Assembly: GCA_963920705.1 (NCBI GenBank)
Contig: OY987228.1
Span: 13,437,187-13,501,186, forward strand
From: Odiellus spinosus
Taxonomy: Eukaryota; Arthropoda; Arachnida; Opiliones; Phalangiidae
Reading direction: 5' to 3'
DNA length: 64,000 nt
Shown one piece after another: positions 10,396-23,607 of this stretch. Under the pieces are notes generated by a model. The model saw nothing but the letters and a program-made list of their open reading frames with translations. It ran no database searches and had not been told where the DNA came from. The first letter of the stretch is position 1. Every line of letters starts with the position of its first letter. The translations under genes and the position numbers were made by a program.

Positions 10396-12689
10396 GTCGC
10401 AAGTTTCTTTAAACTTTTTATGAAACGATATATAAAGCAAGTCGAAAATGTAGTGTTCTAGGGCTAAATTGTATTTTTCGAAGTGAAAAATAAGGTGGCT
10501 GCCCATTTCGCCATATCCGTAATTAAGGTACAATTAGTGCATATCATTAACAGTTTTATAACACTCAATCTTACTTTCATAATAAAAATAAACTACGTTT
10601 TATACAATATAAAGTAATTTAGGCCTATTTGTGGAGCGATAAACATATACAATATATTAACCTAATAACCACGTTAAACCAACCCTTCAAACAAGAAAAA
10701 ATCTTTATTGAAACAAGAGAAAAAAATGATAAAAAATCCTGTTTTTGATTAGCTCCCGAGTCTCACGATTCGATGCATATAGAAAAAAAAGTTAATCATG
10801 GGTGAGATGATTTTTCCGCCATCCCCTTTAAAGAATTAATCAGTTTGATTATTTTTGTAATTTGGGCCGACCCGCTTCAACTTCTTGATGGGGGCCGCTT
10901 CGAATTACCTTCTTTTAAATCGTCAGTCAAGTGGAAAAAATTAGGCTTTTCTTTTTCTTTTATTATCAGTTCTCCTCGTGCCACCATCTTCATCCCAAAG
11001 AGCTAGAGATGAGAAGAGCGTGGAGGTGGGATTCAAAAGCAAATAACCGTATAGTCTCTCTCTCTCTTTCTCTCTTCGGGATGTGCTGATTTAGCTCGGG
11101 CCTTCTCCTTCCGCTCAATCCTGCAAGGTGGAGGAGAAGCCCCACCTCCTTTTAAAAGCTCTCATCGAAATTTACCGAAGTGTGTTTGCATTTTTACGCT
11201 CTTTCGAACCCAATAAAATGAAGGCGAGAAATTTATTACTCTACCCATTCTCAAACAGAGTTTACTCTACGTCGACTCCTAATATAACTTATTTTCAATG
11301 TCGTTAGAAAATCATTCCTCTACCTTTACCAATAGAACAAATTTCGATTGAATTTCTTTCCATCCCTATCTCTCTTATTCTTACGGAGATTGCAGTTATA
11401 TCGTAGAACCTAATTTAAAGGGAGTATGAAACAAAACGAAAATTCGTCTGACGACGGGCGAGACGTCGTGTTTTCAAGAGGGAAATTTGATATGTAGTGG
11501 TAGGAACGTCAACCTCGATCCATGTTGGGCCAAGACAATATTAGGTTTGATTGTAGCGCAAATTCTGATTGGTTTCAATGAGTTTCAAATCTATTTCATA
11601 TTTTGATTCGATGTTTGCATCTCTGTCAAGCATTAAAATATCGATTTATCAGGCATATTAGATGTATTACACTTACGTTTCGATTATAGAGAAAATTAAG
11701 CTTGGACTTGGTTAAGTATTCTATACATTCACACCTGGTTTGACTTTGTTAATCATATTTTCACCTTGAGTTTTCTCTTCTTCCAGAGATAAATTATATT
11801 TAATGTATTTGAAATTATGTTAGAAATCCATTAATGTAGCTTCAAGTGCAGAGTGAATTGTGATTGGTTACACTCAATTTATCCCTCTCCTCGACTCTTT
11901 CATATAAGGCTTAAGTCTTATATCAAATGTGATACCTTGGAAGCCTCTCTTTTACAACCTCTAACAGTTACTTTTCTACTACGAAACTTGGGTTTTCTAA
12001 TCTTGACTAGGCATACATCAGTCAGTATATATACTCAATATATATAACTCTCCTCTTCCAAATTTTGAAGATTTAAAACCCCTGTATTTTGCACTCACAC
12101 AGGAAATTTAAGAAAGGTGCATGATGCTGCTATTTGAGATATATATAGAGAATGGTTTCTAATATGGTGAAGCTTATATTCAGCCCCATATATATATAGC
12201 TCACATCTTTTGCGTGATGGTGTACGAGTGAAGAGAAACGGCGAATAGAGAATAGATTGAAAGCCGAACTTGATTGAATTCTTTTATCTTTGCCGATTTT
12301 ATTCATCCCCTTGCGTCAGTTTTGACTCAGTTTATTTTTTTGCTGATTCGTGGTATTGTGTTAAAATAAGCGATTTACTTTATTTCGTATTCGTAAGATT
12401 TTCAAGTAGTTTTCACTTGGATTTTCACTAAAATTTCACATATTTATTTTGTGAAATATATTAAAACTAGCCATTTTTCCCTTCGAAATTAAGGGATTGA
12501 AAAATAATATCAAATATCAATTTTTTTTTTTTTTTCTTTTTGGATTTAAGTGGCTGAATAATATTCCTAATATAACAATAATAATTATTATTATAATTAC
12601 TAAAATTCATATTATACTTCACTTTTAGATAATTTAATTCATGAAAACTTATCTAACTTTACACAAAATAACATTAAATTCAAGCTCGC
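10396..12689. other. hbn-Rx intergenic DNA, first part
   Basis: No gene seen. AT-rich, with a short CT tract at 11055-11080 and a somewhat GC-richer purine/pyrimidine patch at 10970-11170. Three TGATTGGT-type words (inverted CCAAT) occur at 11563-11870. Confidence 0.5.
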
Positions 12690-12840
12690 GCACTTCGAGT
12701 TAAATTTAAGCCGCGTGTTTGCAATATAAACAGAAACTAGGCTTGCGATACATTCTTTTAGTTTAGAGTTCCCGACAGACAGACGTATATAGAAATTTCT
12801 ATATTTTGGTTAATTTTTAACGAATGGTTTCAATAAAATA
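12690..12840 (+). repeat. Dispersed repeat copy A
   Basis: About 150 bp matching, in inverted orientation, the block at 14560-14712. Shared words in order are AATTTAAGC, GTTTGCAAT, CTAG, GTTCCC, GACAGACAGACGTA and TATATTTTG. The two are diverged copies of one repeat family, or the ends of a larger decayed element of about 2 kb. A related GCGTTTGCAATGAAAACTCC block occurs near 51430. Confidence 0.5.
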
Positions 12841-13644
12841 ATTTAAAAATGGAACCACTTATATTCAATTCTATGGAATTTTTGCATTGTTGAGATTTAA
12901 CATCGTATATCGATCCGCGTGAGCTTTTCCCGTTACGCCAATTCTTCTTGATCAATAAAACTAGTTGGTGCAAACTCTTATCTAGGACCCAATTTATTTT
13001 TATAATTTGAAATATTTTAATTTATTAATAAGATCTTCAAAATTATTTGGGTCTTTCTGAAATAATCAGATTTATTTTTGATAATCCTTATAGGCAAAAA
13101 CTGATGGTAAAGTATTTTATTGTAATTTTATTTTTCAAAGCCCGTAATTTTAAACTTATTCCAGGTTGGTGCCCAGTCACCGTATAATTTTCTCCATTGA
13201 ATATATATTTAATGGATTGATGGGTCAAATCTGTCCGAACGGAACTGATATTTGCGAGTGTCGGTAACTTCTTTCAAAACCCATCCAATAGATATATTCC
13301 GCAAATTTGTCGTAAGGGCATAATAGCAACGCAAACCCGCTTATAATGTGAACCCACTTCAAACTAACTTAATCCCTTGTCCGGTCCAAAAGCGGAACAC
13401 GTTGTACACCTTTTACGCTTTATAATAGCGGGCCTCTCGGGACAAAAAGTGTCAAATAAACTGGCGAGATCTACTCGGAATAACAGATTTTTTAGGGGGG
13501 ATGTGTGTAATGTAACAGTAGCGGCCGCGGGACTTTTAGAAAAGGAAGTTTTTCTAACCATCTTTAAAAGCTGGGCATTGTTATGACCTTTAAAGGGAAG
13601 GTGGAAGGCTTTATTATCTTTAACGCTTAGAATAGTATCTTTCA
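12841..13644. other. Intergenic DNA between dispersed repeats
   Basis: AT-rich, no gene. The overlapping opposite-strand open frames at 13364-13645 (93 codons) and 13377-13586 (69 codons) mirror one another and match no family, so neither is called. Confidence 0.4.
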
Positions 13645-14030
13645 AACTAACCCATTCTTAGAAAAGTTTCTATATACTTCGAATAATTCCAATTACTGGC
13701 GGTTTTTAAATGGTGGGGATTGGATAATGGTTTCTACGTTGCTAGTCTTAGCCGAATCACATTGATAAAAATCTTTCCGAGGCACTTTCCCATTCTTAGA
13801 AGGGTTCCTACTTTGGTTAATTCCAGTTAGTGACTGTTTTTCAATGTTGGAGATTGAAAAATGGTTTCTCCAATACTAGTCTTAACAGAATCACATTGAC
13901 AGTCATCTTTCCAACATATCCTTCTAAGGATGGGGTTTCGTATAGTCCTATTTCTACTTTGGCTGGTTCTAATTAATTTTTCAATTGAAAATTATTTTCA
14001 TTGCTAGTCTTAAGGAATGTCATTTACAAC
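13645..14030. repeat. Tandem repeat, ~135-bp unit, about 2.8 copies
   Basis: Blocks starting CCCATTCTTAGAA at 13651 and 13788, with a third, more decayed copy near 13918. Each carries TTCCAATTACTG..., ATTG(G)ATAATGGTTTCT, GCTAGTCTTA and GAATCACATTGA in the same order. Diverged satellite-like tandem, non-coding. Confidence 0.75.
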
Positions 14031-14559
14031 CAGGGTTCATACAAACCCTGGTCAGATGTTCATTATTAAGCGACTCGATATTCAACATATCTTTATTTCA
14101 AAGTAACTCGGATTCGTTCGGACATATTTGAACAAAAATTAGTTTTCCTTTTGACACTCCCTTTAAAAATCTTTTTTCACTCCGTCCTATAATGGTGGCG
14201 GATCGTCGAGGAAAAGAGGAGCCTTAAAGGGCCCTTTTTTTTCTCGCTTATTTAAAATCGAACAAAACTTTGGTGTTCTGAAATAGGCGCCGGCCGCGGC
14301 AGGAAGCGGAATGAGCGGATTATGGATGAAATTTCAAAGGACACAATAGGGATTTATCGTGGAGGATAAATGTCCCCCGCCTAGTTTCATCGAGAGTAGT
14401 TACTTTAGCCACGCTTTCTAGCGAGACACGGTGGCGACATTTATTCAATGCCACTATATATATAGTGTGTAGTTCCTTTTATGATGTCGTTTATTGTAAA
14501 CTTAGGCGACGTGTTTGGCGATTTGGCGCCCATTTGCCAGAGTAGATCAATAATAATGG
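14031..14559. other. Intergenic DNA, no gene seen
   Basis: Mixed-composition sequence with a GC-richer patch (14280-14330, GGCGCCGGCCGCGG). No coding potential or RNA gene recognised. Confidence 0.4.
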
Positions 14560-14712
14560 AAACTTAAAGATTGTATCTGGTTTATTTTTTAAACTAAACT
14601 AGAAAATCAAAATATATGATTCTCTACGTCTGTCTGTCAGATGGGAACGTCAAATGTGCACGTAAAGCTAGATACATGTTAAACTTCATTGCAAACTCCG
14701 CTTAAGTTTTTG
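14560..14712 (-). repeat. Dispersed repeat copy B (inverted relative to 12690)
   Basis: Reverse-complement counterpart of 12690-12840: read on the minus strand it gives AACTTAAGCGG, GTTTGCAATGAA, GTTCCC and GACAGACAGACGTA in the same order. Spacing differs by small indels. Confidence 0.5.
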
Positions 14713-15057
14713 TATCAAAACACGCGGCGAGTTTGAATATCGCGAGTCTCAAGTTACGTACTTCATTTCAAACTTCGATTAAGCCTAACAAGGTCAAATT
14801 TAATTATTATGGTTTAGATCAGAGATTTGGAGGTTATAACGTAATTTCAGTTTGTCGGTCACTAACGCCCAACTTTAAACGCTTGTTAGACATAAAAAAG
14901 CATAACTTCTCTTAAAACGCGAAGCTAAATCAAGTCTAAAGCCTCATCAAATTAATTTGAAGCCACGCATTTGTTGTAAAAACAAAGTAAGGTAGGCGCT
15001 GCTAATATTGCATTGAACTGTCTAGACGTTTACGGGGGTGAAACTGTATGAAAACAA

Positions 15058-15063
<6 letters not shown>

Positions 15064-15093
<30 letters not shown>
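15064..15093. repeat. (CT)n microsatellite
   Basis: Uninterrupted CT dinucleotide run of about 15 units. Confidence 0.95.
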
Positions 15094-15095
<2 letters not shown>

Positions 15096-16489
15096 GAAAC
15101 GAATTAGCGTGTTTCGCCCGGCCGTCGCGATTTCTAGTCTGATTTACTCTGTAAAGAATAGGCCTGGCCGCCTTTCTGTACAAATTTTCGGAATATGAGA
15201 AAATCGGACTCGCTTCATTGTCACCCTCGGTATGTCGTATTATAAACTTGAAGGATGATTTACTAGTGATTTTAGTTGTAAGCTAAATATTTCATTATTT
15301 TCATATATTTTATCTGTAGCTTAGCGGAGGAAGTAGGTGGTACTTAAAAATATGATATTCCATCAAGTGCGAATGGATGTCTAATATTTCATATTTAAAT
15401 CCCCGTATAATAGAAGTGACACGGCATAACCCACTCGAATATGTCAGCTATGCAATAATACATACCGTATATATAAATTTCGTTTAGATCCCATTGGCTC
15501 CGGCATTCGTTCGTTATTCGGTGTCGAGGTTTTTCAAAAGCCGAAAAATGAAGCGAATTTCCATATCTAAACGTTCTTTTTTTTCCATAATCATGTAAAA
15601 TAGGCTTATTCGCCAAAACGCTATATAATCTTTCGCGCCCGCGAGCCCAACTATAAAAACCTTTTCAGGAATAAACCCCTCCGCACCGTTTTATAACGGG
15701 TAAATAATATTGCCTATAGAAGCAGTTTTTGTATATAAAGAAAATAACTGAAGAGAAACGGTGGACGGGGAATATATAAATAATTCATAAATTCATATTT
15801 TTATTGCTAGCCCGCGCGTACCTAACGTTTGAAACTTTTTATACAAACTTAAATCTCATCTATATAAAAAAAAAATCTATGAAAACTTAGGCGAAATGGG
15901 GAAGAAATGACAGAAATTCGGTTTTGGACTATGGTTTATACCTCTTGAATCTTTTTTTCTTCTTTTGTTCGCCCTTAAAGGAAGGGTGACACGCGTAAAT
16001 ATATTTGTTGGCAATCGGAAATTAGCGTTCGTTAAATACAAAAAAAAAATAAAATAAAAAAAAATAGATTTAAATGAACCCTTATAGGGCAGAATAACTC
16101 AACCCTAGACTGCCAAACATGTATAGTTCAACCCTTTAAAACATCTAAATTGGTTTAGTTGAACCGTAAAGGCAATATAGATAACCAATCTGATTCACTC
16201 ATTGATTGATAAAATCCTTAATTGCTTCATTTTTAAATTTTAATACTTTTTTATTATAGGCTGAATCCAATCAATTTGGAAAAACAATAGTTTCATCCGC
16301 ACTTTATAGAATATAAAGTAAAGAAAATTCCAAGTTTTTTTAGGTGTTAAGATTTTTTTTTTTTTTGTTCTCTTGGCAAATCGTAGCAGTAAGAGGCGTT
16401 TGTTAAGTCTTCTCTGACTCTCCATCACGAGTTATTTGGTAAAGTGCTCGTCACCCATAATGTATCTCTCTAAAAGGTAGAAAAGAGGG
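15094..16489. other. Intergenic DNA, no gene seen
   Basis: AT-rich with A- and T-runs (15868, 16040, 16353). Short open frames at 15395-15616 and 16240-16428 show no family features. Confidence 0.5.
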
Positions 16490-17640
16490 GGTGAGCGAAA
16501 CGTCGCCTTCAATGCTAATTGACAAGCCTTATATTCCTTTGGCATTTTTCTCTATCTCTTCCGTATATACTAGAAATGGTTTCTCCCGGGCTACCCCCCT
16601 CCTCCCTTCGAAATTCTCCCATAAACAGCGGAATACAAATAACATTTTAAAAGATGCTTGCGGGGAGAGATACAAAATTTTATTTCCCTCCCCTCAAAGT
16701 CTCCCCATTCCATCCCGTAAACACATTTTATACAAGAATTGACCGTCACTGTCCATTTACGCTCAAAAGGAGTTTAAATTCCCCTCTCTCCCCCAAACCG
16801 TTGATTCTCTTTTAGAAGTCGTTCGTAGTCGCAAATATTTCTCGACAAGCCCTATACCAACTGGGCTAAAGGGGGTTACGCGAGGGGAAGGGAGTAGGCG
16901 GAAGTTAAAGTTTAAAGGGTGCGAGAAGGAAAGAGGAGGAGAGGAAATTGCCGAAGAGGTTTAAGCCTAATTTTCCTACTACCCCCGAGTTAGTATACGG
17001 AGTAGATTAGCGAGCCGAGAAAATTTAGGGTTTCCGTCTCAACCAATGGAAATTGACGAAGCTCTTTCTCTCCTCTCTCTCCTCTCGCGCGAATCCCAAC
17101 TCCTTCTCTTCCCTTCGTTTCTATTAACGCGCGGCGCTTTATTATTATGTCGTTAAAGAGTCCAGAATTAAAAAAGGAATCCTTCTTTTCCCCTCTTTCC
17201 TCCCGTCGAGTATAGGGGGATGCTCCGATCGCTCTAGAGATGGAGATAGAGAGAGGAAAAGGAGAGAAGCTCAAGAGCGAGAGAGAAGGAGAGAAGCTTT
17301 ATACCATAGGAAAGGGGATGAAAGTTGGGATGATGGGTTAAAGAGGAGAAAGGGGAGATGGATCGGAAGCGCGTCCCGGGCTTTAAGCGTTAAAGCGGCG
17401 TGATTCGATTTTAATTTCGTCGTCTCTCTTCTCGACCTCAGTCGGGCGGAAAACAACTTTAAAGGGCGGCCATTATGGACCAACTAGCGACCAATTGCTC
17501 GGAGATAGAGGGGGGTTAAAAGAGTAAATAACCGTTTTCATTACTTCCCATTTAGGCCTAGCGGCGTCTAAATTCGGGGGCCTGATCCCCGCTTTGCGCT
17601 GTTATAGTTCGCGAAGGGATGTGTAGGGGGGGGGGGGGGG
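16490..17640. other. GC-richer purine/pyrimidine-tract region
   Basis: CT- and GA-rich tracts and raised CpG content over about 1.1 kb, ending in a run of 15 G at 17626-17640. Tract bias opens frames of 60-94 codons on both strands (16491-16742, 16990-17274, 17271-17483), none with a recognisable domain. It could be a regulatory region or an unannotated transcript. No protein is called. Confidence 0.35.
17626..17640. repeat. G15 homopolymer
   Basis: Fifteen consecutive G. Such runs can form G-quadruplex-like structure and are sequencing-error prone. Confidence 0.9.
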
Positions 17641-17793
17641 AAGAGAGAAAGAGGTTGCGCAATAAATGGTGCCGCGACTGCACGCGGGTCAATATTTGTC
17701 GTCCGTCCCGCGATTTATCCGAGCTGTATGAAATCTCTTGTCTAGCCTCGAGCCTCCTTCACACCCCTGCTTCAGTACCACTAGCCTCTTATT

Positions 17794-19154
17794 AGGGCCG
17801 GTTCGTACTTTTGCTTAACTTATATAGAACACGAAGCTTCAAAGTCCACGCGCGAGTGATGATTTTTCGATAATTAAATCAATTTAAGTGTTAGCCTAGA
17901 TACATATATCACGATAATCAACAAATACGTTTTACCAACCATTTTGCAATTTTAATACATCTAACAAGAATTTAGTTATCATGGTGGGTTATGAAGGAAA
18001 AACGGAATTATTTTAAAAGATTGTATGTTGAGAGAGCTAGCTTTCGATTTGCCAATTATTATCAGCAATGAATACTTTACTTAAAAGTCGTGGGTACTAA
18101 AATCATCCTGAAGGATTTAATTCAATAATCTTTATTTCATTAGTTTAATTACTCCAGAAGAAAGTTTCAAGACCATATTATGCAACTTTGCTAGCGAACT
18201 TTTACTGAACATATCCAATTTTTTTTTATTTAATATTGAAGTTAAGCACCATAATTTATAACAAACCACTAACTAAAAATAGATAAAATAATTCATAAAA
18301 AAACAAAATTTTAATATAGTTTTGCAATGCTTTATTTTATAATGTGAAATTTTTTTCGAAGTATTTAAGTTAGAATCAATTTAATGGTTTAAGTCGGCGT
18401 AACGGAAAGTTTTAAATATCGACCAAACTTCTCTAGCCAATCACGCAAGGAGCGCTAGATCTATTCGGTCAGTGAATCGTTTTAATCCGTAAATATATTG
18501 AGTGCCGAAGTCTCTTGCGAAAAAAACATGCTCGCCTTTCGCTGTACATATTTCGCTCTCCACAGAGGAACATGTCACATTTCCCTCTGTGGGGCGTAAA
18601 ATTTGTATCGTGAAAGGAAGGTCTAAAGATCTTGACCTTAGAAAGGATTGTAACCGATTAATACTACATGTTTTTAGCTGGAGGCACGAATTAATTTAGA
18701 TTTCAAGCTCTGCATAAAATTAACTTCATATTTAATTGTAATAGAAAATCACACTCGCGTTATTATCAGAGATTTTACTAGATAAAAAAAGTAACATTAA
18801 ACTCCATTACGTTCGAAAAACGAATTCCTTTAAAACACTTTTCACTAAGGCATGGTGGGAAATAAGCTTTATTAAATGAGCAGTTTACAAATGCCTGGGG
18901 TTAAATTACACTTTTATTATACCAAAAATAATTGCAATATATTATAATTGCATGGTCATTAACCAGTTTTTTAATTAAATAATAAATGATTAATTTCGGA
19001 AAAATCCTTACCCTGCTCACGCGTACCTACAAAATGACTCGGAGAGCGCGTTATCTGAAAGCGGGGTATCGCTAGAGCGATCTTCGAATCTCAATGTAAT
19101 GAAGTTCAATGAATTACCCAAATTTGCGTGGTTTCCAAGTACGAACCGGGCCTT
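17794..19154. mobile_element. Possible 1.36-kb element with short TIRs
   Basis: The left end AGGGCCGGTTCGTACTT is mirrored at the right end, where the minus strand reads AAGGCCCGGTTCGTACTT, ending at 19154. The exact core is GGTTCGTACTT. The interior is AT-rich without a transposase; a 65-codon frame at 18502-18699 is unremarkable. No secure target-site duplication (TTAT occurs near both ends). Two diverged dispersed repeats in inverted orientation are the alternative. Confidence 0.35.
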
Positions 19155-22100
19155 ATATCTCTCCCTATTCAATTGGCTGGCCGCCGTCGGGCATCCCTCC
19201 TTGTCCTTCTCGCTTAGTTTTCCCCGAGATGGAGGGGAGAGGGTGGGCGCTGAAACTTTAGAAAATTAATTAAAACCGAGTACAAATAGAGAAGAGTCGA
19301 GATAGAGAGAGAGACCAGCCAGAGAAATGTTACAACGTACCAAAGCTCGGCGGTGTTTTGGAGATTTTCCTCCGTCCCTTGTGTTTGATAAAGGGGGGAG
19401 GGCGGTAAGTGCGGAGGGTGAGAATCTGGAAGGAAGGTAGGAGGGGGGCAGACGCCCCCTTTAAGGATTGAGGAAAGCGTTAAGTCAACGTGTAGTTGTT
19501 TGATTGGAAGTTATGCGAGGCTTATTTATAGACTCTCTTCCCCCTTCTTTTCCGTCTCTTTTTCCGTCCCCACGCGAGGCTCTTCGCGCTCCATCTCTGT
19601 ATAGCTATAGCTTCAGGCGCGAGATATACCAGGCTCAAAGGTTGCGCCCGTCCGACCAAAGATTTCTATTCAACATTTTTTAATTACGTCAGAGGTGGAG
19701 ATTGAGCGCTAGTCAAACCAAGAGAAGAGAGAGACCGGGGTGGGGGCGGAATGGGGATCTTAAGCAGCGTTTCCATATTCGTTTCAAAACTGTAATGCTT
19801 TTGAAATGGATCTATCAAAAGACGATAGATTACACCTCTATCGACGTTTGGATCCATGTGTTAATATTCAGGCCCTTATAAACCTTGAGAAGGACGGAAA
19901 TGTATTTAGTAAGGAATGCACTTTTAGCTGAGTAAAATCCATTCTTCGGTCCATCCCAAGGAGCTGAAAAAGGCCAATAATATAAAGTTTATATTTAAGT
20001 GTACTACGTTACTACTCTGCAGTATTGAAAAACATGTAGTCGGTACAAAGTCACCTACTTATCGAATGTTGCTTACCAGGAGAAGTCCCGTGGAAACACG
20101 ACTTAAGAGGGAGTGAGGTTAGGCTTAGGAGAAAATGGAAGAAAAAGCTTATTTACTCTTAGTGAGGACGAAATTTTCTATGGATTTATCCGCCTCTCCC
20201 TCGCATCCACTTCCTTTCCTGACTTCTATTTCCGTTTTCTCTCCTTCTCCGAATCTAGTTTGTCTTATTAAATCAGCGAAAAGTGATATTAAAGAGACCA
20301 GCATCCCCCTCACCCTTAACATCTTTTTACCGAGTTATTATCATGGGTTTAAAAATTTAATATTTTAGGGATTAATTTTGGCAGGCGAGGTTTTCAATAA
20401 ATGAGCTGAATTGAATTGATTTTTAAGTACTAGATTTTGGAAATGAAAAGCGAATGTTTATGAATATTGTCTATTCAACTTATTTGAAGCTATTATAATT
20501 TATATTGGAAGAGGAGGAAACGTTCTTGGGCAAAGTTTTTAATAAATCTTAACTCATACGAATTCGCATCTCTTGTGCTTTTAACCTTTTAGCCATGGTA
20601 TTTTTTTATTTCGAGATATCAAATTCTTAATTAGTTTTATTCTCAAAGATTAATTACCAACGATATTTTTATTTTTAGATCTTTATTAAAAAGCTGCGTA
20701 ATACGTTTTCGGGTTAAAAAATACTGCACCTGTAGAAGTGTTCCAACTGCCGTACTTTAAAGCTAGGCTGGATGAGCCTACATCTAGGGGTTAATTCAAT
20801 TAACTAGTAATAGCCCTGCCACGTTGACATATTTTAATTGTTTTTTTATTAAAATTGGGCTATATAAGCCATATAAAATGACTAAGCGGGGTTTTAGAAG
20901 ATTAAAAATTATACATTGCCATCTAGCTTTAAACGGACAATCAAAACTGAAGATGTTTTATAACCATGTTTAAATTAATCATGCGCTGATACTTGATAAA
21001 TCTCCCAATGTAGAGGAACTTAGCGAAATTAAATCCATATTAAGTCGGTTATTCCGTAATTATAAACTAATTAGCAGAGTTACGAGTTTTTAGCTTGTAC
21101 AAAATCGTGAAGATTTGGATTCTTTCATTGTTATGGAAAGATTACGCAATAAAAGATTAAATTTAAAGATAACATATAGGAGCACTAATTGGGCGAAGTT
21201 AAAAAATCAGAGAAACATTAAATACGTTTGAAAATATTATTTTAATTGATAATGCTATATCGTATTTAATTTAATGAAGTAACATGGTTACATTTAAGAC
21301 TTATCTTAAATCAGTCCAATCTAGTCCATTATTTTCAAAATCAATTAGTTTATTTTTTATTAGCGACTAATAATCGCGTTTCCATCGTCCAATTAAGCGT
21401 AAAATTCAATTTCGGAATGTTAGAACTTAAAGACTTAAAAACAAAATTGCCTTGGAGTTACTTGTAAAGCTTAAGTACCAGGGGATTATAAAAATACTAT
21501 AACCAAAGCTCTAAATACTAGGAGGGGAGAATTTTTGTTCTCTTAAAAGTTTATATTTGAGAGCGAGGAGATGAGGAGAGGGGGAGCCGGACTTTGGTGA
21601 CTGTCGCTGTCAATTCTTGGCCGACAGCGCCACTCGACACCATTGCCGCGTGCTTGATGAGACTTGGCGGGATTTCGGAGGCGAGGGTCTCTGCGTGCGC
21701 GCTCAAAAAATAACTTTCTTTTGAAGTTAACCGCCCCTTTACGTGAAATGGCTATAGCTAGCGAAAGACCACGCCGAATTTCGAAGGATTTTTCCGCCGT
21801 TCCATAGATTTTTTGATAAGAAACTTTTTTTACCTAGAAGAAAATAATTTTTCCTACCCACCCCACTTTGTGACAAAACGCAAAAAAAGAAGAAAAATTC
21901 CCTAACTAGATTGTTCTTAAAGAGATTAGAAAAATGCCAGAACATGTAAACGTGGGTCGTGGTTGAATACCGGTTCCCTTCTCTTCTCTTATCGGAATAC
22001 CTACTTAAATCTAAATTATTCTGCTCAAAAATCCTTTCAGAAATAACTAAGGTACGACCATAAGTAATTTCTAAACAGTAAGGATTTTAAATTAAGGCAT

Positions 22101-22272
22101 TAAAATTTATAAAAGTGAGATTGGTACCAAGTCAATTTATATTTTTAGTTTTTATAATTTTATTAAAAATAATATTCAAAATTTTACACCATTGGTTTGA
22201 CGCGTTTTTAAGAAACTTCAGGAGTGTATTTAACGATAATTTTGTCGATTAAGTACTTTCACAAAAAAGACC
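19155..22272. other. Intergenic DNA, no gene seen
   Basis: 19160-19760 has GC-richer purine/pyrimidine tracts like those at 16490-17640. The rest is AT-rich. A short hairpin GCTGTC...GACAGC sits at 21609-21630 in a GC-rich patch (21570-21710). Short open frames at 20135-20368 and 21739-21945 are not supported as genes. Confidence 0.45.

Positions 22273-22301
<29 letters not shown>
22273..22301. repeat. A29 homopolymer
   Basis: Uninterrupted A run just left of a dispersed repeat copy (22318-22560). It could be a retroposon tail, but no matching flanking duplication was found. Confidence 0.9.
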
Positions 22302-22303
<2 letters not shown>

Positions 22304-22317
22304 GTAGGCTCAATAAT

Positions 22318-22560
22318 ATCAAGGGGTGATGACGTTGCAGTGTGGAGAATTTTTATTTACTGTTGCGTTAATTTTTAATAAATTTAGATAATTTTTAAAT
22401 TATTTTTCCGAAAATGCTACTCGTATTTAATTTGTAACTCATGAAAAATCGGTAACAGTCTCGCTTTAAAATTTAGCCAATAGAAAGCTGTACTCGGGTG
22501 ATTTGGTGGTTTTATAGTTTCAATCTAAACACTAAAAGTTTGTAGGATATAATTTATTCA
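22318..22560 (+). repeat. Dispersed repeat copy, related to 57175-57420
   Basis: Shares with 57175-57420, in the same order and orientation: TGATGACGT, AATTTTTA..TACTG, TAATTTTT, TTTTTAAAT, TTTCCGAAAATG(C/T)TACTC, AAAATC.GTAACAG and CACTTTAA-like words, then AGTTTGTAG. Two diverged copies of one non-coding repeat family. Confidence 0.6.
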
Positions 22561-23604
22561 ATTTCAATATAATTAAGTCATATTTTTCGCCCATAATAGT
22601 TTTATCATTTAAACATACCATTACTTATGTTTCTTGACTTTCACCAATTATATTACTTATGATACAACCATGACATAGTACAGATAAATACTTTTTTTTT
22701 TAAATGTCAAGGTACGGCGTCTACAAAGGTATCGGCTTTAAATTTAAAACTTCTAAAATATTTCATAAAATTTTAAATTCAATTTTCTACATACAAGTAA
22801 TCTTTGGTGTTATTTTAATCCGTTAATTTTTTTTTATTTAAATCAAAACGAGCTTTATCAGTATTTAAATTTTTTTAAGAATTTTCTTTCTGGTGAGCTT
22901 CATTTTCAACCTAACGTTCCCTCATGATTCCCCGTTAATAATAAACGTGCCGAAGGACCCCACCTTGGAAACCCGGCCCCTTTAGTTCAGAGTTATTTGA
23001 AATATCTCGCGGGACAATCTGTAGGTCGAGTATAATCTCGAAGTCGGTCACCCTCTGTACTGGCGTTATTCGATCAGACACATTTCCCTATTGACACATC
23101 ATGTTTGGTTGGATCTAGAGTAATAAGGCGCCGGATTACAAAAACCCACTCCACAATAATGTAATCGTTGGGGCCGAAAGAGGGAACCGAGCATTCGATG
23201 GAGGGGAGAAATAAAATTGGCAGGCGGATTACCAACCAAGATCTTTAAACTGACATTTGAGACGACTATTGAATAAATTTAGAGTTTGCGCCAATACGAG
23301 CTCGGTTTGGCGCGAATTTATCGCGGGAAAACTGGATTTTTTTATTCTAAAAACTGTAATCAACTCGAGTCTCGATTCGTTCTATAAGGGTAAAGGAGAA
23401 GTGTAAATTCCTTACAAAACATCACGAGGGTATTAATTACAGAATTAGGATTAAAATATTACTTGAAAATATAACCTTAAAATCTTTTAATTAGACTAAA
23501 GTTGAAATTTCGTTGTTCATCTTTCAAGAAATTGAATTCGGATTAAAAACACCATTAATCCTGAAACGATGAATATGCTTGAAAAACCACTCTCTAAATA
23601 AATT
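22561..23604. other. Intergenic DNA, no gene seen
   Basis: AT-rich apart from 22940-23350. No coding, RNA or repeat signal recognised. Confidence 0.4.
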
Positions 23605-23607
23605 TTT

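Noticed and set aside
16990..17483. Minus-strand frames in GA/CT-rich DNA
   Set aside because: Tract bias keeps frames open; no domain seen and no supporting splice sites.
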